Under the pieces are notes generated by a model. It did not search any database, had not been told where the DNA came from, and saw only the letters and a program-made list of their open reading frames with translations. 10,840 bases of DNA. Origin: an uncultured Azospirillum sp. Lineage in GTDB: Bacteria > Pseudomonadota > Alphaproteobacteria > Azospirillales > Azospirillaceae. A program made the position numbers and the translations under genes. Positions 1 through 6,444 of this stretch are shown piece after piece (the stretch's first letter is position 1; each line of letters starts with the position of its first letter). The stretch lies in contig CALGOL010000509.1 of NCBI GenBank assembly GCA_937960755.1, positions 1 to 10,840 of the forward strand, given 5' to 3'.

Positions 1-920
1 AAGCGTTGCGCGGCCGCCACCAGTCGCCTCGCGTCGTCCAGCACTTGCGCCAGCAATTCGGCGCGCACCGGCGTCGCCATTTCGGCGGCGGCGGTCGGGG
101 TGGGGGCGCGCAAGTCGGCGGCGAAGTCGATCAGCGTGGTGTCGGTTTCATGCCCCACCGCGGAAATCAGCGGAATGCGGGAGGCCGCCGCCGCCCGCAC
201 GACGATTTCCTCGTTGAAGGCCATCAGGTCCTCCAGCGAGCCGCCGCCGCGCGCCACGATAATCAAATCGGGGCGGGGGACCGGGCCGCCAGCCTCCAGA
301 CGGTTGAAACCGTCAATCGCCGCGGCGACTTGCGCGGGCGCGCTCTCGCCCTGCACCGCCACCGGCCACACCAGCACATGGCAGGGGAAGCGGTCGTTCA
401 GCCGATGCAAAATATCGCGAATCACAGCACCAGTGGGGGAGGTGACGACGCCGATCACCCGCGGCAGGAAGGGCAGGCGCTTTTTGCGCGCCGGGTCGAA
501 CAGCCCTTCGGCCGCCAGCCGGCGCTTGCGCTCCTCCAGCATTTTCAGCAGCGCGCCTTCGCCAGCCAGCTCCAGGCTTTCGATCACCATCTGGTATTGC
601 GAGCGGCCGGGGTAGGTGGTGATGCGGCCTTGCGCCACCACTTCCATGCCTTCTTCGGGGCGGATCGGCAGTTTCGCCATGGTTCCGCGCCAGATCACCG
701 CCTCCAGCACCGCCGAATCGTCCTTCAGCCGCAAGTAACAATGGCCCGACGAGTGTTTTTTCGGCTGGGAGATCTCGCCGCGCACTCGCACGAAGCCGTA
801 AGCTCCCTCCAGCGTCTTTTTCATCGCGCGGGCGAGGTCGCCCACCGAAAATTCCGGCAGGTTGGAGCCGGGGCGGGGCGGCGGAGCCAACAACGGGGCG
901 TCGTCTGAATCTTGCGTCAT
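1..920 (-). CDS. xseA: Exodeoxyribonuclease VII large subunit, N-terminal 306 residues (3' end outside window)
   Basis: XseA is the catalytic subunit of exonuclease VII, a cytoplasmic nuclease that with XseB degrades single-stranded DNA to short oligonucleotides in repair and recombination. Visible are an N-terminal OB-fold (about residues 23-118, with FSVGDLARAMKKTLE, VRVRGEIS and SSGHCYLRLKD) and the start of the catalytic region: RVIGVVTSPTGAVIRDI (154-170), DLIIVARGGGSLEDL (218-232) and SAVGHETDTTLIDFAADLRA (253-272), all family hallmarks. The usual length is about 400-500 aa, so the missing part is mainly the coiled-coil arm and C-terminus. The ATG at 920 is the first in frame and places the OB-fold at the expected offset; the region before it is only moderately purine-rich. 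The gene is divergent from purD with 62 bp between starts. No frameshift is seen in the visible part. Confidence 0.96.
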   Translation of the reverse strand, partial: MTQDSDDAPLLAPPPRPGSNLPEFSVGDLARAMKKTLEGAYGFVRVRGEISQPKKHSSGHCYLRLKDDSAVLEAVIWRGTMAKLPIRPEEGMEVVAQGRITTYPGRSQYQMVIESLELAGEGALLKMLEERKRRLAAEGLFDPARKKRLPFLPRVIGVVTSPTGAVIRDILHRLNDRFPCHVLVWPVAVQGESAPAQVAAAIDGFNRLEAGGPVPRPDLIIVARGGGSLEDLMAFNEEIVVRAAAASRIPLISAVGHETDTTLIDFAADLRAPTPTAAAEMATPVRAELLAQVLDDARRLVAAAQR

Positions 921-982
921 GCCCCCGGCATGCTACAAGGCGGCGGCAAGATCAAGTACCCAGCGACAAGGCGGAGGCGGCG
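921..982. promoter_or_regulatory. Divergent xseA/purD intergenic region
   Basis: This 62-bp gap must carry the promoters of both xseA and purD unless transcription enters from elsewhere. I see the purD Shine-Dalgarno GGAGG at 973-977. I see no convincing sigma70-type -35/-10 pair and no obvious PurR-like palindrome, so regulation cannot be read from it. Confidence 0.4.
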
Positions 983-2287
983 ATGTCCAAAACAGGTTTG
1001 AAGGTGCTGGTGGTGGGCTCCGGCGGCCGTGAACATTCCTTGTGCTGGAAGCTGGCGGAATCGCCGTTGTGCGACGCGCTGTTCTGCGCCCCCGGCAACG
1101 CCGGCATTCGCGACGTCGCGACTTGCGTGCCGATCAGCGCCGAAGACATTGACGGTTTGATGAAATTCGTCGCCGACAACGCCATTGATTTCGTTGTGGT
1201 GGGGCCGGAGGCGCCGTTGGTGCTGGGGCTGGCCGACCGATTGACCGCGGCGGGCGTCAAGGTGTTCGGCCCTTCCGCCGCGGCCGCGGCCTTGGAGGGC
1301 TCCAAGGGTTTCATGAAGGACGTTTTGGCGAAGTACGGCGTGCCGACGGCCGAATACCAGCGTTTCACCGATGTCGAGGCCGCCCGCGCTTACGTGTTGG
1401 AAAAGGGCGCGCCCATCGTCGTCAAGGCCGACGGTCTGGCGGCGGGCAAGGGCGTCACCGTCGCCCGCACGGTGGAAGAAGCGCTGGCCGCGGTCAATGA
1501 GGCGCTGGTGGAAGGGCGTTTCGGCGCGGCCGGCGCCGAAGTGGTGATTGAAGAGTTCCTCGACGGCGAGGAGGTCAGCTTTTTCGCGATTTCCGACGGC
1601 GAGAACGCGCTGGCGCTGACCTCGGCGCAGGACCACAAGGCGGTGGGCGACGGCGACACCGGCCCCAACACCGGCGGCATGGGGGCTTATTCGCCGGCGC
1701 CGATCCTCACCGCCGATCTGCAAGAACAGGTGATGCGCAACGTCATCATGCCGACCGTCAAGGGCATGGCGGCTGAGGGGCGGCCGTTCAAGGGCGTGCT
1801 GTTCGCCGGCTTGATGATTGTCGACGGCCCCAATGGCGAGAAGATCGTCAAGACCTTGGAATTCAACGTGCGTTTCGGCGACCCGGAATGCCAGACCTTG
1901 ATGCTGCGGCTGAAGTCCGACCTGCTGGCGGCTTTGCTGGCGGCCGCCGACGGGGTGCTGTCGTCGATTGACCTGCGCTGGGCGGATGAGACATCGCTTT
2001 GCGTCGTCATGGCCGCCAAGGGCTACCCCGGCGATTATGTGAAGAACACCGAAATCAAGGGCTTGGACGCCGCGGCCAAGGTTGAGCGGGCGGTGGTGTT
2101 CCACGCCGGCACCAAGCTGGCGGAGGACGGCCGGGTGCTGTCGACGGGCGGCCGGGTGCTGGGGGTGTCGGCGATTGCGCCGACGGTCAAGGAGGCGCAA
2201 GCCGCGGCGTATCAGGCGGTGGACGCGATTGACTGGCCGGAGGGCTTTTGCCGCCGCGACATCGCCTGGCGTGCGGTGGGGCGGTAA
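983..2287 (+). CDS. purD: Phosphoribosylamine-glycine ligase (GAR synthetase)
   Basis: PurD ligates glycine to 5-phosphoribosylamine using ATP, giving glycinamide ribonucleotide, the second step of de novo purine synthesis, in the cytoplasm. The 434 residues match the family's full length. In order: N-terminal Rossmann-like domain with VLVVGSGGREHSL (8-20) and VVGPEAPLVLGLADRL (72-87); ATP-grasp domain with PIVVKADGLAAGKGV (144-158) and EFLDGEEVSFFAISDG (191-206); the signature stretch from HKAVGDGD to GGMGAYSP (218-238); and LEFNVRFGDPE (292-302), whose acidic and Asn residues bind Mg-ATP. The start ATG has a GGAGG five bases upstream (973-977). The gene is intact and of high G+C (41 of 60 bases in 1261-1320). 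The accessory cassette follows after six bases, so purD probably leads its transcript. Confidence 0.98.
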   Translation: MSKTGLKVLVVGSGGREHSLCWKLAESPLCDALFCAPGNAGIRDVATCVPISAEDIDGLMKFVADNAIDFVVVGPEAPLVLGLADRLTAAGVKVFGPSAAAAALEGSKGFMKDVLAKYGVPTAEYQRFTDVEAARAYVLEKGAPIVVKADGLAAGKGVTVARTVEEALAAVNEALVEGRFGAAGAEVVIEEFLDGEEVSFFAISDGENALALTSAQDHKAVGDGDTGPNTGGMGAYSPAPILTADLQEQVMRNVIMPTVKGMAAEGRPFKGVLFAGLMIVDGPNGEKIVKTLEFNVRFGDPECQTLMLRLKSDLLAALLAAADGVLSSIDLRWADETSLCVVMAAKGYPGDYVKNTEIKGLDAAAKVERAVVFHAGTKLAEDGRVLSTGGRVLGVSAIAPTVKEAQAAAYQAVDAIDWPEGFCRRDIAWRAVGR

Positions 2288-2293
2288 GCCGTC

Positions 2294-2686
2294 ATGGCGT
2301 GGAGCGGAAACGAGGATTACAGCGATTCGGCGGGACGATTATTTATCGACGCCGAAACGCTGTATAAACAAAACCGGTGGGAGACCGCCGGCCACCTCTA
2401 CGGCGTCGCCGCCGAATGCGCCGTCAAGGCAACGCTGAAGCGGGGCGGGTTGGCGATTGACAAGAAAAGCGGACTAAAGACCCATTTCCCCGCTTTGGCC
2501 GGAGCAGTTTCTTTAATCGCCCAAGGCCGCCATAGTATGACGGTCTTTAATCGCGCCGGCTTTTTGGATAGCTGGAAAGTTGATACGCGATACGCCAAAA
2601 ATGACGGCACGATTGAGCAAAAGCTATGCGCCGCTTGGCGGCAGGATACCGCGGATATGTTATTGGATTGTGGTTTTATCGTTTAG
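2294..2686 (+). CDS. Small helical HEPN-like protein, first gene of accessory cassette
   Basis: A 130-residue, probably cytoplasmic and all-helical protein with no signal peptide or membrane segment. The pattern YGVAAECAVKATLKR (36-50), then KTHFPALA (62-69), then a charged C-terminal helix with TRYAKNDG (98-105) resembles HEPN-fold proteins, in which a helix with conserved Glu and Lys precedes a short 'H..L' turn and an 'RY' element. The canonical HEPN RNase motif R-x4-6-H is not evident, so catalysis is doubtful. It may be a binding, regulatory or divergent effector subunit. It starts six bases after the purD stop and ends 14 bases before the next gene, so it is co-transcribed with both. 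It uses codons such as TTA that are scarce in the neighbours. The gene call is firm; the HEPN assignment is inference from pattern and not a database match. Confidence 0.85.
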   Translation: MAWSGNEDYSDSAGRLFIDAETLYKQNRWETAGHLYGVAAECAVKATLKRGGLAIDKKSGLKTHFPALAGAVSLIAQGRHSMTVFNRAGFLDSWKVDTRYAKNDGTIEQKLCAAWRQDTADMLLDCGFIV

Positions 2687-2694
2687 ACGAGGAG
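2687..2694 (+). promoter_or_regulatory. Shine-Dalgarno deciding the start of the KGGVGR ATPase gene
   Basis: ACGAGGAG lies immediately after the stop of the HEPN-like gene and six bases before the ATG at 2701. It favours this start over the in-frame ATG at 2626, which lies inside the HEPN-like gene, has no comparable site and would add 25 residues encoded in its overlap. Confidence 0.8.
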
Positions 2695-2700
2695 CGGCGC

Positions 2701-4023
2701 ATGAATGGCGAAAAGTTGAGCTTTGACGACGCGCTGCCGCTCTTCGCTCATCACATAGTTCATTCCTTGGGCGCCGATGCGCTGGAAAACGGTCGCTTTA
2801 TCCGTGACGTGTTCGGTCGTTTGGCGTATGTCGGTCGTGGGGAAAAAGACTATTTCCGCTCGGCCCAAAGTGATTTGCCGATAGCGCTCCATCCGTTTTT
2901 GATGAATGGCGGCAAGACCGGCGACGTCATTTGCGTGACGAGCGACGACGATATGGCCGCTCGCCTGCTAAATGACCCCTATCTTTCCGTTCGCGTCACC
3001 CGCCAGGGAACCGAGTACCGCATCAATCTGATCGACCGGCGCTTGGCGGGAGAAGACTGGCTGGTGCTGTCCGACATCGAACCACCGGTCGCCCCCAAAC
3101 GTTTCGCATTCTACTCGATCAAGGGCGGCGTCGGTCGCTCGACAGCCCTTTGCGTCGCGGCCGCCGAACTGGCGCGCCGGGGTCAACGGGTGCTGGCGGT
3201 CGATTTCGATTTGGAGGCGCCGGGGCTGGGCAGTCTGCTGCGGAAAGAAGACAAGGTTCCCGACTACGGCGTTGTCGACTGGTTCGTCGCCGCCGGTCTG
3301 GGCATGCATGACGATATGTTGCTGGATGACCTTATCGGCGAAAGCGTCTTCACCACCGGCGACGGCTTTGTCGACGTCGTCTCGGCAGGCGGGAAAAAGA
3401 CGTTGGAGAATGCCGGGGACTACCTCGGCAAGCTGGCGCGGGTCTATACGCCTGGGGCGGCTAAAGGGGAATTCGTCGGCCGGTCGTTCACCGCCAAGGC
3501 CGCCGCTTTCCTGCAACGGCTGGAGGCGAACAAATCTTATGACACGGTGCTGATCGACGTGCGCGCCGGACTGCATGAAACCTCCGCCGCTTCCGTATTG
3601 GGATTGGGGGCGGAAGTGCTGATGTTCGCCGCGGACTCGGCGCAGAACTTCGACGATTACCGTTATCTGTTCGGCCATTTAAGCCGGCTGGTGGAAACAG
3701 ACCCGAGTAAAGCGGCTTTCCGTGAACGGCTGAAAATGGTGCAGGGCAAAGCGCCGCCCTTAGAACGCGACCGAAAACCGTTTACCGATGCTTGCTGGGG
3801 TCTGTGGCTGAACGGGCTTTACGACGTCGCCGACGCCGACGCCCCGGACGCCTTCAGTTTTGATCTGGATAACGAAGAGGCGCCGCATTATCCGCTGTAT
3901 GTGATCGGCACTGACGTATATTCGAGGTTCGATCCACGCAAGAATCCTGAATTGCTGGACACCAATTTTTACAACGCCTTCTTCGGGGCGTTCGTTGATT
4001 ATTTTTCGGACGGTCAAACATGA
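2701..4023 (+). CDS. ParA/MinD-like ATPase with variant KGGVGR P-loop
   Basis: A 440-residue protein of the SIMIBI P-loop class (ParA/MinD/Soj relatives), predicted to be a cytoplasmic ATPase. An N-terminal domain of about 128 residues, unassigned by me (IRDVFGR at 34-40, DRRLAGEDWLV at 112-122), precedes the ATPase. That contains FYSIKGGVGRSTALCVAAAE (137-156), a deviant Walker A with Arg where ParA proteins have Lys-Thr; VDFDLEAPGLGSLL (167-180), the switch/A' region with its Asp; and VLIDVRAGLHE (283-293), a Walker B in which the usual D-x-P is D-x-R-A-G. These changes mark the KGGVGR-variant subfamily and not chromosome-partitioning ParA. No ParB gene or centromere-like repeats are nearby. 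The stop overlaps the next start as ATGA, implying translational coupling. The biochemical role is unknown; a switch or regulator of the cassette is my inference. Confidence 0.92.
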   Translation: MNGEKLSFDDALPLFAHHIVHSLGADALENGRFIRDVFGRLAYVGRGEKDYFRSAQSDLPIALHPFLMNGGKTGDVICVTSDDDMAARLLNDPYLSVRVTRQGTEYRINLIDRRLAGEDWLVLSDIEPPVAPKRFAFYSIKGGVGRSTALCVAAAELARRGQRVLAVDFDLEAPGLGSLLRKEDKVPDYGVVDWFVAAGLGMHDDMLLDDLIGESVFTTGDGFVDVVSAGGKKTLENAGDYLGKLARVYTPGAAKGEFVGRSFTAKAAAFLQRLEANKSYDTVLIDVRAGLHETSAASVLGLGAEVLMFAADSAQNFDDYRYLFGHLSRLVETDPSKAAFRERLKMVQGKAPPLERDRKPFTDACWGLWLNGLYDVADADAPDAFSFDLDNEEAPHYPLYVIGTDVYSRFDPRKNPELLDTNFYNAFFGAFVDYFSDGQT

Positions 4024-5492
4024 CGGCGCTGTCCTTTCCCGTTGAACCGATCCGCCCCAGTCTGGCGGAGATGGAGATTGAAACCGCGTGGATCGCCACC
4101 AAACCACCGAAAAAGGCGGATTTGGTCATCGTGCGCGACCACGCCGGGGCTCTTGATCCTCAGCGCGTGCTGGTGGTTGGCGACCGCGGAACCGGGAAAA
4201 GCTATTGGTCGGCGACATTGACCAATACGGAAGGCCGCGCCCATATTGCGCGGCGTTATCCTAGGCTTGGACTAGAGAAGACCCATGTCTCGTTGGGGTT
4301 CTCTGACGCTACTTTCAAGACGAGGCACCCTGACGCAGAAAAGCTCGCGACGCTCCGGTCGCAATACAGCGCCGACATAATATGGCGCACTGTGGTTCTC
4401 GATCAGTCGCCTTATCGCCCCGACGGCATGCCGTCAGAGGATTGGACGAAGAAAGTCAGATGGGTGGCGGATGATGAAGATGGTCGTAGCGCCGCTTTCG
4501 AGGCGCTGGATCACCGCTTATCTGAAAACGGCGAAACCTATCTGGCTGTTTTTGACGCATTGGATCGTTTGGCGGCGAGTTGGGAGGATATCCGCGCCTT
4601 GACCACCGGCCTACTGCGGTTGGCGCTGGATTTACGTTCCCTCAAACGCATCAAAATAAAACTGTTTATCCGCCCTGACATGGCCGATGACGGTAAGCTT
4701 TGGGCGATGGGGGACGCCTCTAAGCTTCGTCACAACGAAGTCAAGTTGCTATGGAAACGGCGCGACCTTTACAATCTTTTGTGGATGCGCCTCGCCAACC
4801 ATTCAGAAGCGGGAACCGCCTTCCGAGATGAAGTCGGGAAAATTTTCTATCTTTCCTTCGTTGAGGAAGATGGTGTCTACACGCCGCACGGTGATTTGCT
4901 GGAGAATGAAGACGTTCAACGCGCCGTTTTTTCGGCGATTGCGGGGCTGTACATGGGCGCCAACGCCCGGCGAGGCCGCACTTACGACTGGACGCCGAAT
5001 CATCTCGCCAACGCTTCGGGATACGCCACGCCGCGCAGCTTTTTGATTGCGATGCGAGAGGCTGCGAAATCAACCAAAAATAGTTCATCAACGATTTTAG
5101 ACGTCTCTGGTATTCAGCAAGGAGTGCGCCAAGCGTCGTATATCCGTGTCGACGAATTGAAAGAAGATTATGGCTGGATCAAAACCGCCCTTGACCCTTT
5201 GGAAGGACTGATTGTCCCTATCACCAAGGATGAGCTACTGGGGCGATGGCTGTTTCAAAAGACGCTGGAAAAAATTAAACGTGGAACGGAAGCCAATCAA
5301 TCCGGGCGTTACCTGCCGCCTGTGGAGTTGTCGGAAGAAATGGGCGAGCGGGAAGGGCTCGTCGCCTTGATCCAGTCGCTACTTCATATCAGCGTGATCG
5401 AAGAGCTCTCCGATGATCGCCTCAATATGCCCGATCTGTTCCGTATCGCCGCCAAAGTGAAGCGCAAAGGTGGCGTCAAGCTGCGGCCTTGA
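4020..5492 (+). CDS. P-loop ATPase with C-terminal winged-helix-like region, third cassette gene
   Basis: A 490-residue ATPase of unknown specific function. A textbook Walker A, VVGDRGTGKSYW (52-63), is followed by a Walker B-like YLAVFDALDRLA (174-185) and a possible sensor strand KIKLFIRPDM (212-221). Next comes a helical segment with LLWKRRDLYNLLWMRLAN (243-260), the layout of STAND or other AAA-like ATPases. The C-terminus, from ALIQSLLHISVIEE (449-462) to NMPDLFRIAAKVKRKGGVKL (469-488), looks like a winged-helix module. No transmembrane, nuclease or protease motif is seen. The start ATG sits inside the previous gene's stop (ATGA), so synthesis of the two ATPases is probably coupled and stoichiometric. 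Local G+C falls to 23 of 60 bases at 5041-5100, unlike flanking genes. The stop codon lies inside a strong hairpin. Family placement is tentative; gene reality is near certain. Confidence 0.9.
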   Translation: MTALSFPVEPIRPSLAEMEIETAWIATKPPKKADLVIVRDHAGALDPQRVLVVGDRGTGKSYWSATLTNTEGRAHIARRYPRLGLEKTHVSLGFSDATFKTRHPDAEKLATLRSQYSADIIWRTVVLDQSPYRPDGMPSEDWTKKVRWVADDEDGRSAAFEALDHRLSENGETYLAVFDALDRLAASWEDIRALTTGLLRLALDLRSLKRIKIKLFIRPDMADDGKLWAMGDASKLRHNEVKLLWKRRDLYNLLWMRLANHSEAGTAFRDEVGKIFYLSFVEEDGVYTPHGDLLENEDVQRAVFSAIAGLYMGANARRGRTYDWTPNHLANASGYATPRSFLIAMREAAKSTKNSSSTILDVSGIQQGVRQASYIRVDELKEDYGWIKTALDPLEGLIVPITKDELLGRWLFQKTLEKIKRGTEANQSGRYLPPVELSEEMGEREGLVALIQSLLHISVIEELSDDRLNMPDLFRIAAKVKRKGGVKLRP

Positions 5493-5504
5493 CGCCACCT
5501 TTGC
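5464..5504. terminator. Perfect 17-bp inverted repeat between convergent cassette and cbbQ-type gene
   Basis: The arms 5464-5480 (GCAAAGGTGGCGTCAAG) and 5488-5504 are exact reverse complements around a 7-base loop. The left arm encodes the last residues of the third cassette gene and the right arm contains its TGA stop (5490-5492). The hairpin ends 7 bases before the stop of the convergent AAA+ gene, as expected for a bidirectional terminator. No T-tract follows on either strand, so it may act as an mRNA 3'-end stabiliser or a Rho-assisted terminator instead of a classical intrinsic one. Confidence 0.75.
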
Positions 5505-5511
5505 ATTACCC

Positions 5512-6312
5512 TCACCCCAGCGTCACTTGCGCCACCCGCAGCAGGGCTTGGCGGACATCGGGGTCGTCGGTCAAAGGCTCGATCATCGCCGTGCGAATGG
5601 CGCGCTCCGCCTTGACGCCCGACCGAATCAACGTCGCGCAATAGACCAGCAGCCGGGTCGAAACCCCTTCCTCCAAATCCTGGCCCTTCAAATCGCGTAA
5701 AGCGCCGGCCAAACGCACCAAAGGCTCGACCTTGCCGGGCGGCAGGCCGGATTCCTGCGACACCACCTTGATTTCGGTCTCAACCGGCGGAAAACCAAAC
5801 TCCAGCGCCAAAAAACGCTGGCGCGTCGACGGCTTCAGCGACTTCATGATGTTCTGATAGCCGGGGTTGTACGACACCACCAGCATGAAGCCCGGCGGCG
5901 CCTCCAGCAATTCGCCGGTGCGGTCCAGCGGCAAAACCCGCCGGTCGTCGGTCAACGGGTGCAAGACCACGGTGACGTCCTTGCGCGCCTCGATCACCTC
6001 GTCGAGATAGCAAATCGCCCCTTCGCGCACCGCGCGGGTCAGCGGCCCGTCGCACCACACCGTGTCGCCGCCGCGGATCAGATAACGCCCGGTCAAATCG
6101 GCGGCGGTCAAATCATCATGACAAGACACGGTGTAAAGCTTGCGCCCCAGCTTGGCCGCCATGTGCGACACGAAACGGGTCTTGCCGCAGCCGGTCGGCC
6201 CCTTCAGCAACAAGGGAAGCTGATGATTGAAGGCGTGCTCAAACAGCGCGCATTCATCGGCGGCCGGTTGGTAGTAAGGGGCGGCGTCAACAGACAGGGC
6301 CGTGTCGGGCAT
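5512..6312 (-). CDS. CbbQ/NirQ/NorQ-type MoxR AAA+ ATPase
   Basis: A 266-residue AAA+ ATPase, full length for the CbbQ/NirQ/NorQ group. These remodel metalloenzymes or Rubisco together with a VWA-domain partner (CbbO or NorD). Seen: Walker A GPTGCGKT (38-45), CHDDLTAADLTGRYL (64-78), WCDGPLTRAVREG (86-98), Walker B CYLDEVIEAR (101-110), HPLTDDRRVLPLDRTGE (118-134), sensor 1 SYNPGYQN (147-154) and STRQRFLALEF (162-172) with candidate arginine-finger residues. I chose the ATG at 6312: it has GGAG eight bases upstream (6321-6324), whereas the upstream in-frame ATG (6366) would add 18 residues unlike the family. No VWA partner, Rubisco or nitric oxide reductase gene is adjacent, so the client is unknown and I give no symbol. 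It converges on the accessory cassette and diverges from the radical SAM gene. Confidence 0.93.
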   Translation of the reverse strand: MPDTALSVDAAPYYQPAADECALFEHAFNHQLPLLLKGPTGCGKTRFVSHMAAKLGRKLYTVSCHDDLTAADLTGRYLIRGGDTVWCDGPLTRAVREGAICYLDEVIEARKDVTVVLHPLTDDRRVLPLDRTGELLEAPPGFMLVVSYNPGYQNIMKSLKPSTRQRFLALEFGFPPVETEIKVVSQESGLPPGKVEPLVRLAGALRDLKGQDLEEGVSTRLLVYCATLIRSGVKAERAIRTAMIEPLTDDPDVRQALLRVAQVTLG

Positions 6313-6444
6313 CGGGAATTCTCCGGGAGTAAGCGGCCCGCCCACTGTCCGCCAGCGCCGCCCCATCGGCCTTGACGGTCATCAAGCGAATTTTTGCTCG
6401 TTCCCAGCTTTTGTTCTTTTTATGTTCGTATTATAGTCGACGGC
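6313..6444. promoter_or_regulatory. Divergent intergenic region with AT-rich leader and possible promoter
   Basis: This 132-bp gap separates the AAA+ and radical SAM starts. Its right part (about 6390-6435) is markedly AT-rich for this genome. It carries a possible -35 TTGTTC (6411-6416) and -10 TATAGT (6432-6437), 15 bases apart and so sub-optimal. If used, transcription would begin almost at the ATG at 6445, giving a leaderless message, which would fit the lack of a Shine-Dalgarno there. This is weak evidence. Confidence 0.3.

Noticed and set aside
6..908. Long plus-strand open frame opposite xseA
   Set aside because: Low-complexity His/Arg/Gly-rich translation, a mirror of a strongly supported minus-strand gene in GC-rich DNA.
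2129..2161. 12-bp direct repeat near the purD 3' end (GGCCGGGTGCTG at 2129-2140 and 2150-2161)
   Set aside because: Both copies encode the GRVL segments usual in PurD, so this is coding similarity and not an integration-site repeat.
917..2200. 427-codon minus-strand open frame opposite purD
   Set aside because: Its composition (Arg/His/Gln-rich) is that of an antisense shadow, and purD on the other strand is unambiguous.
2626..2700. Upstream start for the KGGVGR ATPase
   Set aside because: It lies inside the HEPN-like gene without a ribosome binding site, whereas ATG 2701 has a good one six bases upstream.
2294..4023. Plasmid-type partition (parAB) or simple toxin-antitoxin pair
   Set aside because: The ATPase lacks the true ParA P-loop, no ParB or parS-like repeats are present, and there is no nucleotidyltransferase (MNT) or other known antitoxin beside the HEPN-like gene.
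6394..6444. TTG start giving a 17-residue hydrophobic leader on the radical SAM protein
   Set aside because: The family is cytosolic and the region is AT-rich and promoter-like; ATG 6445 begins the conserved part.
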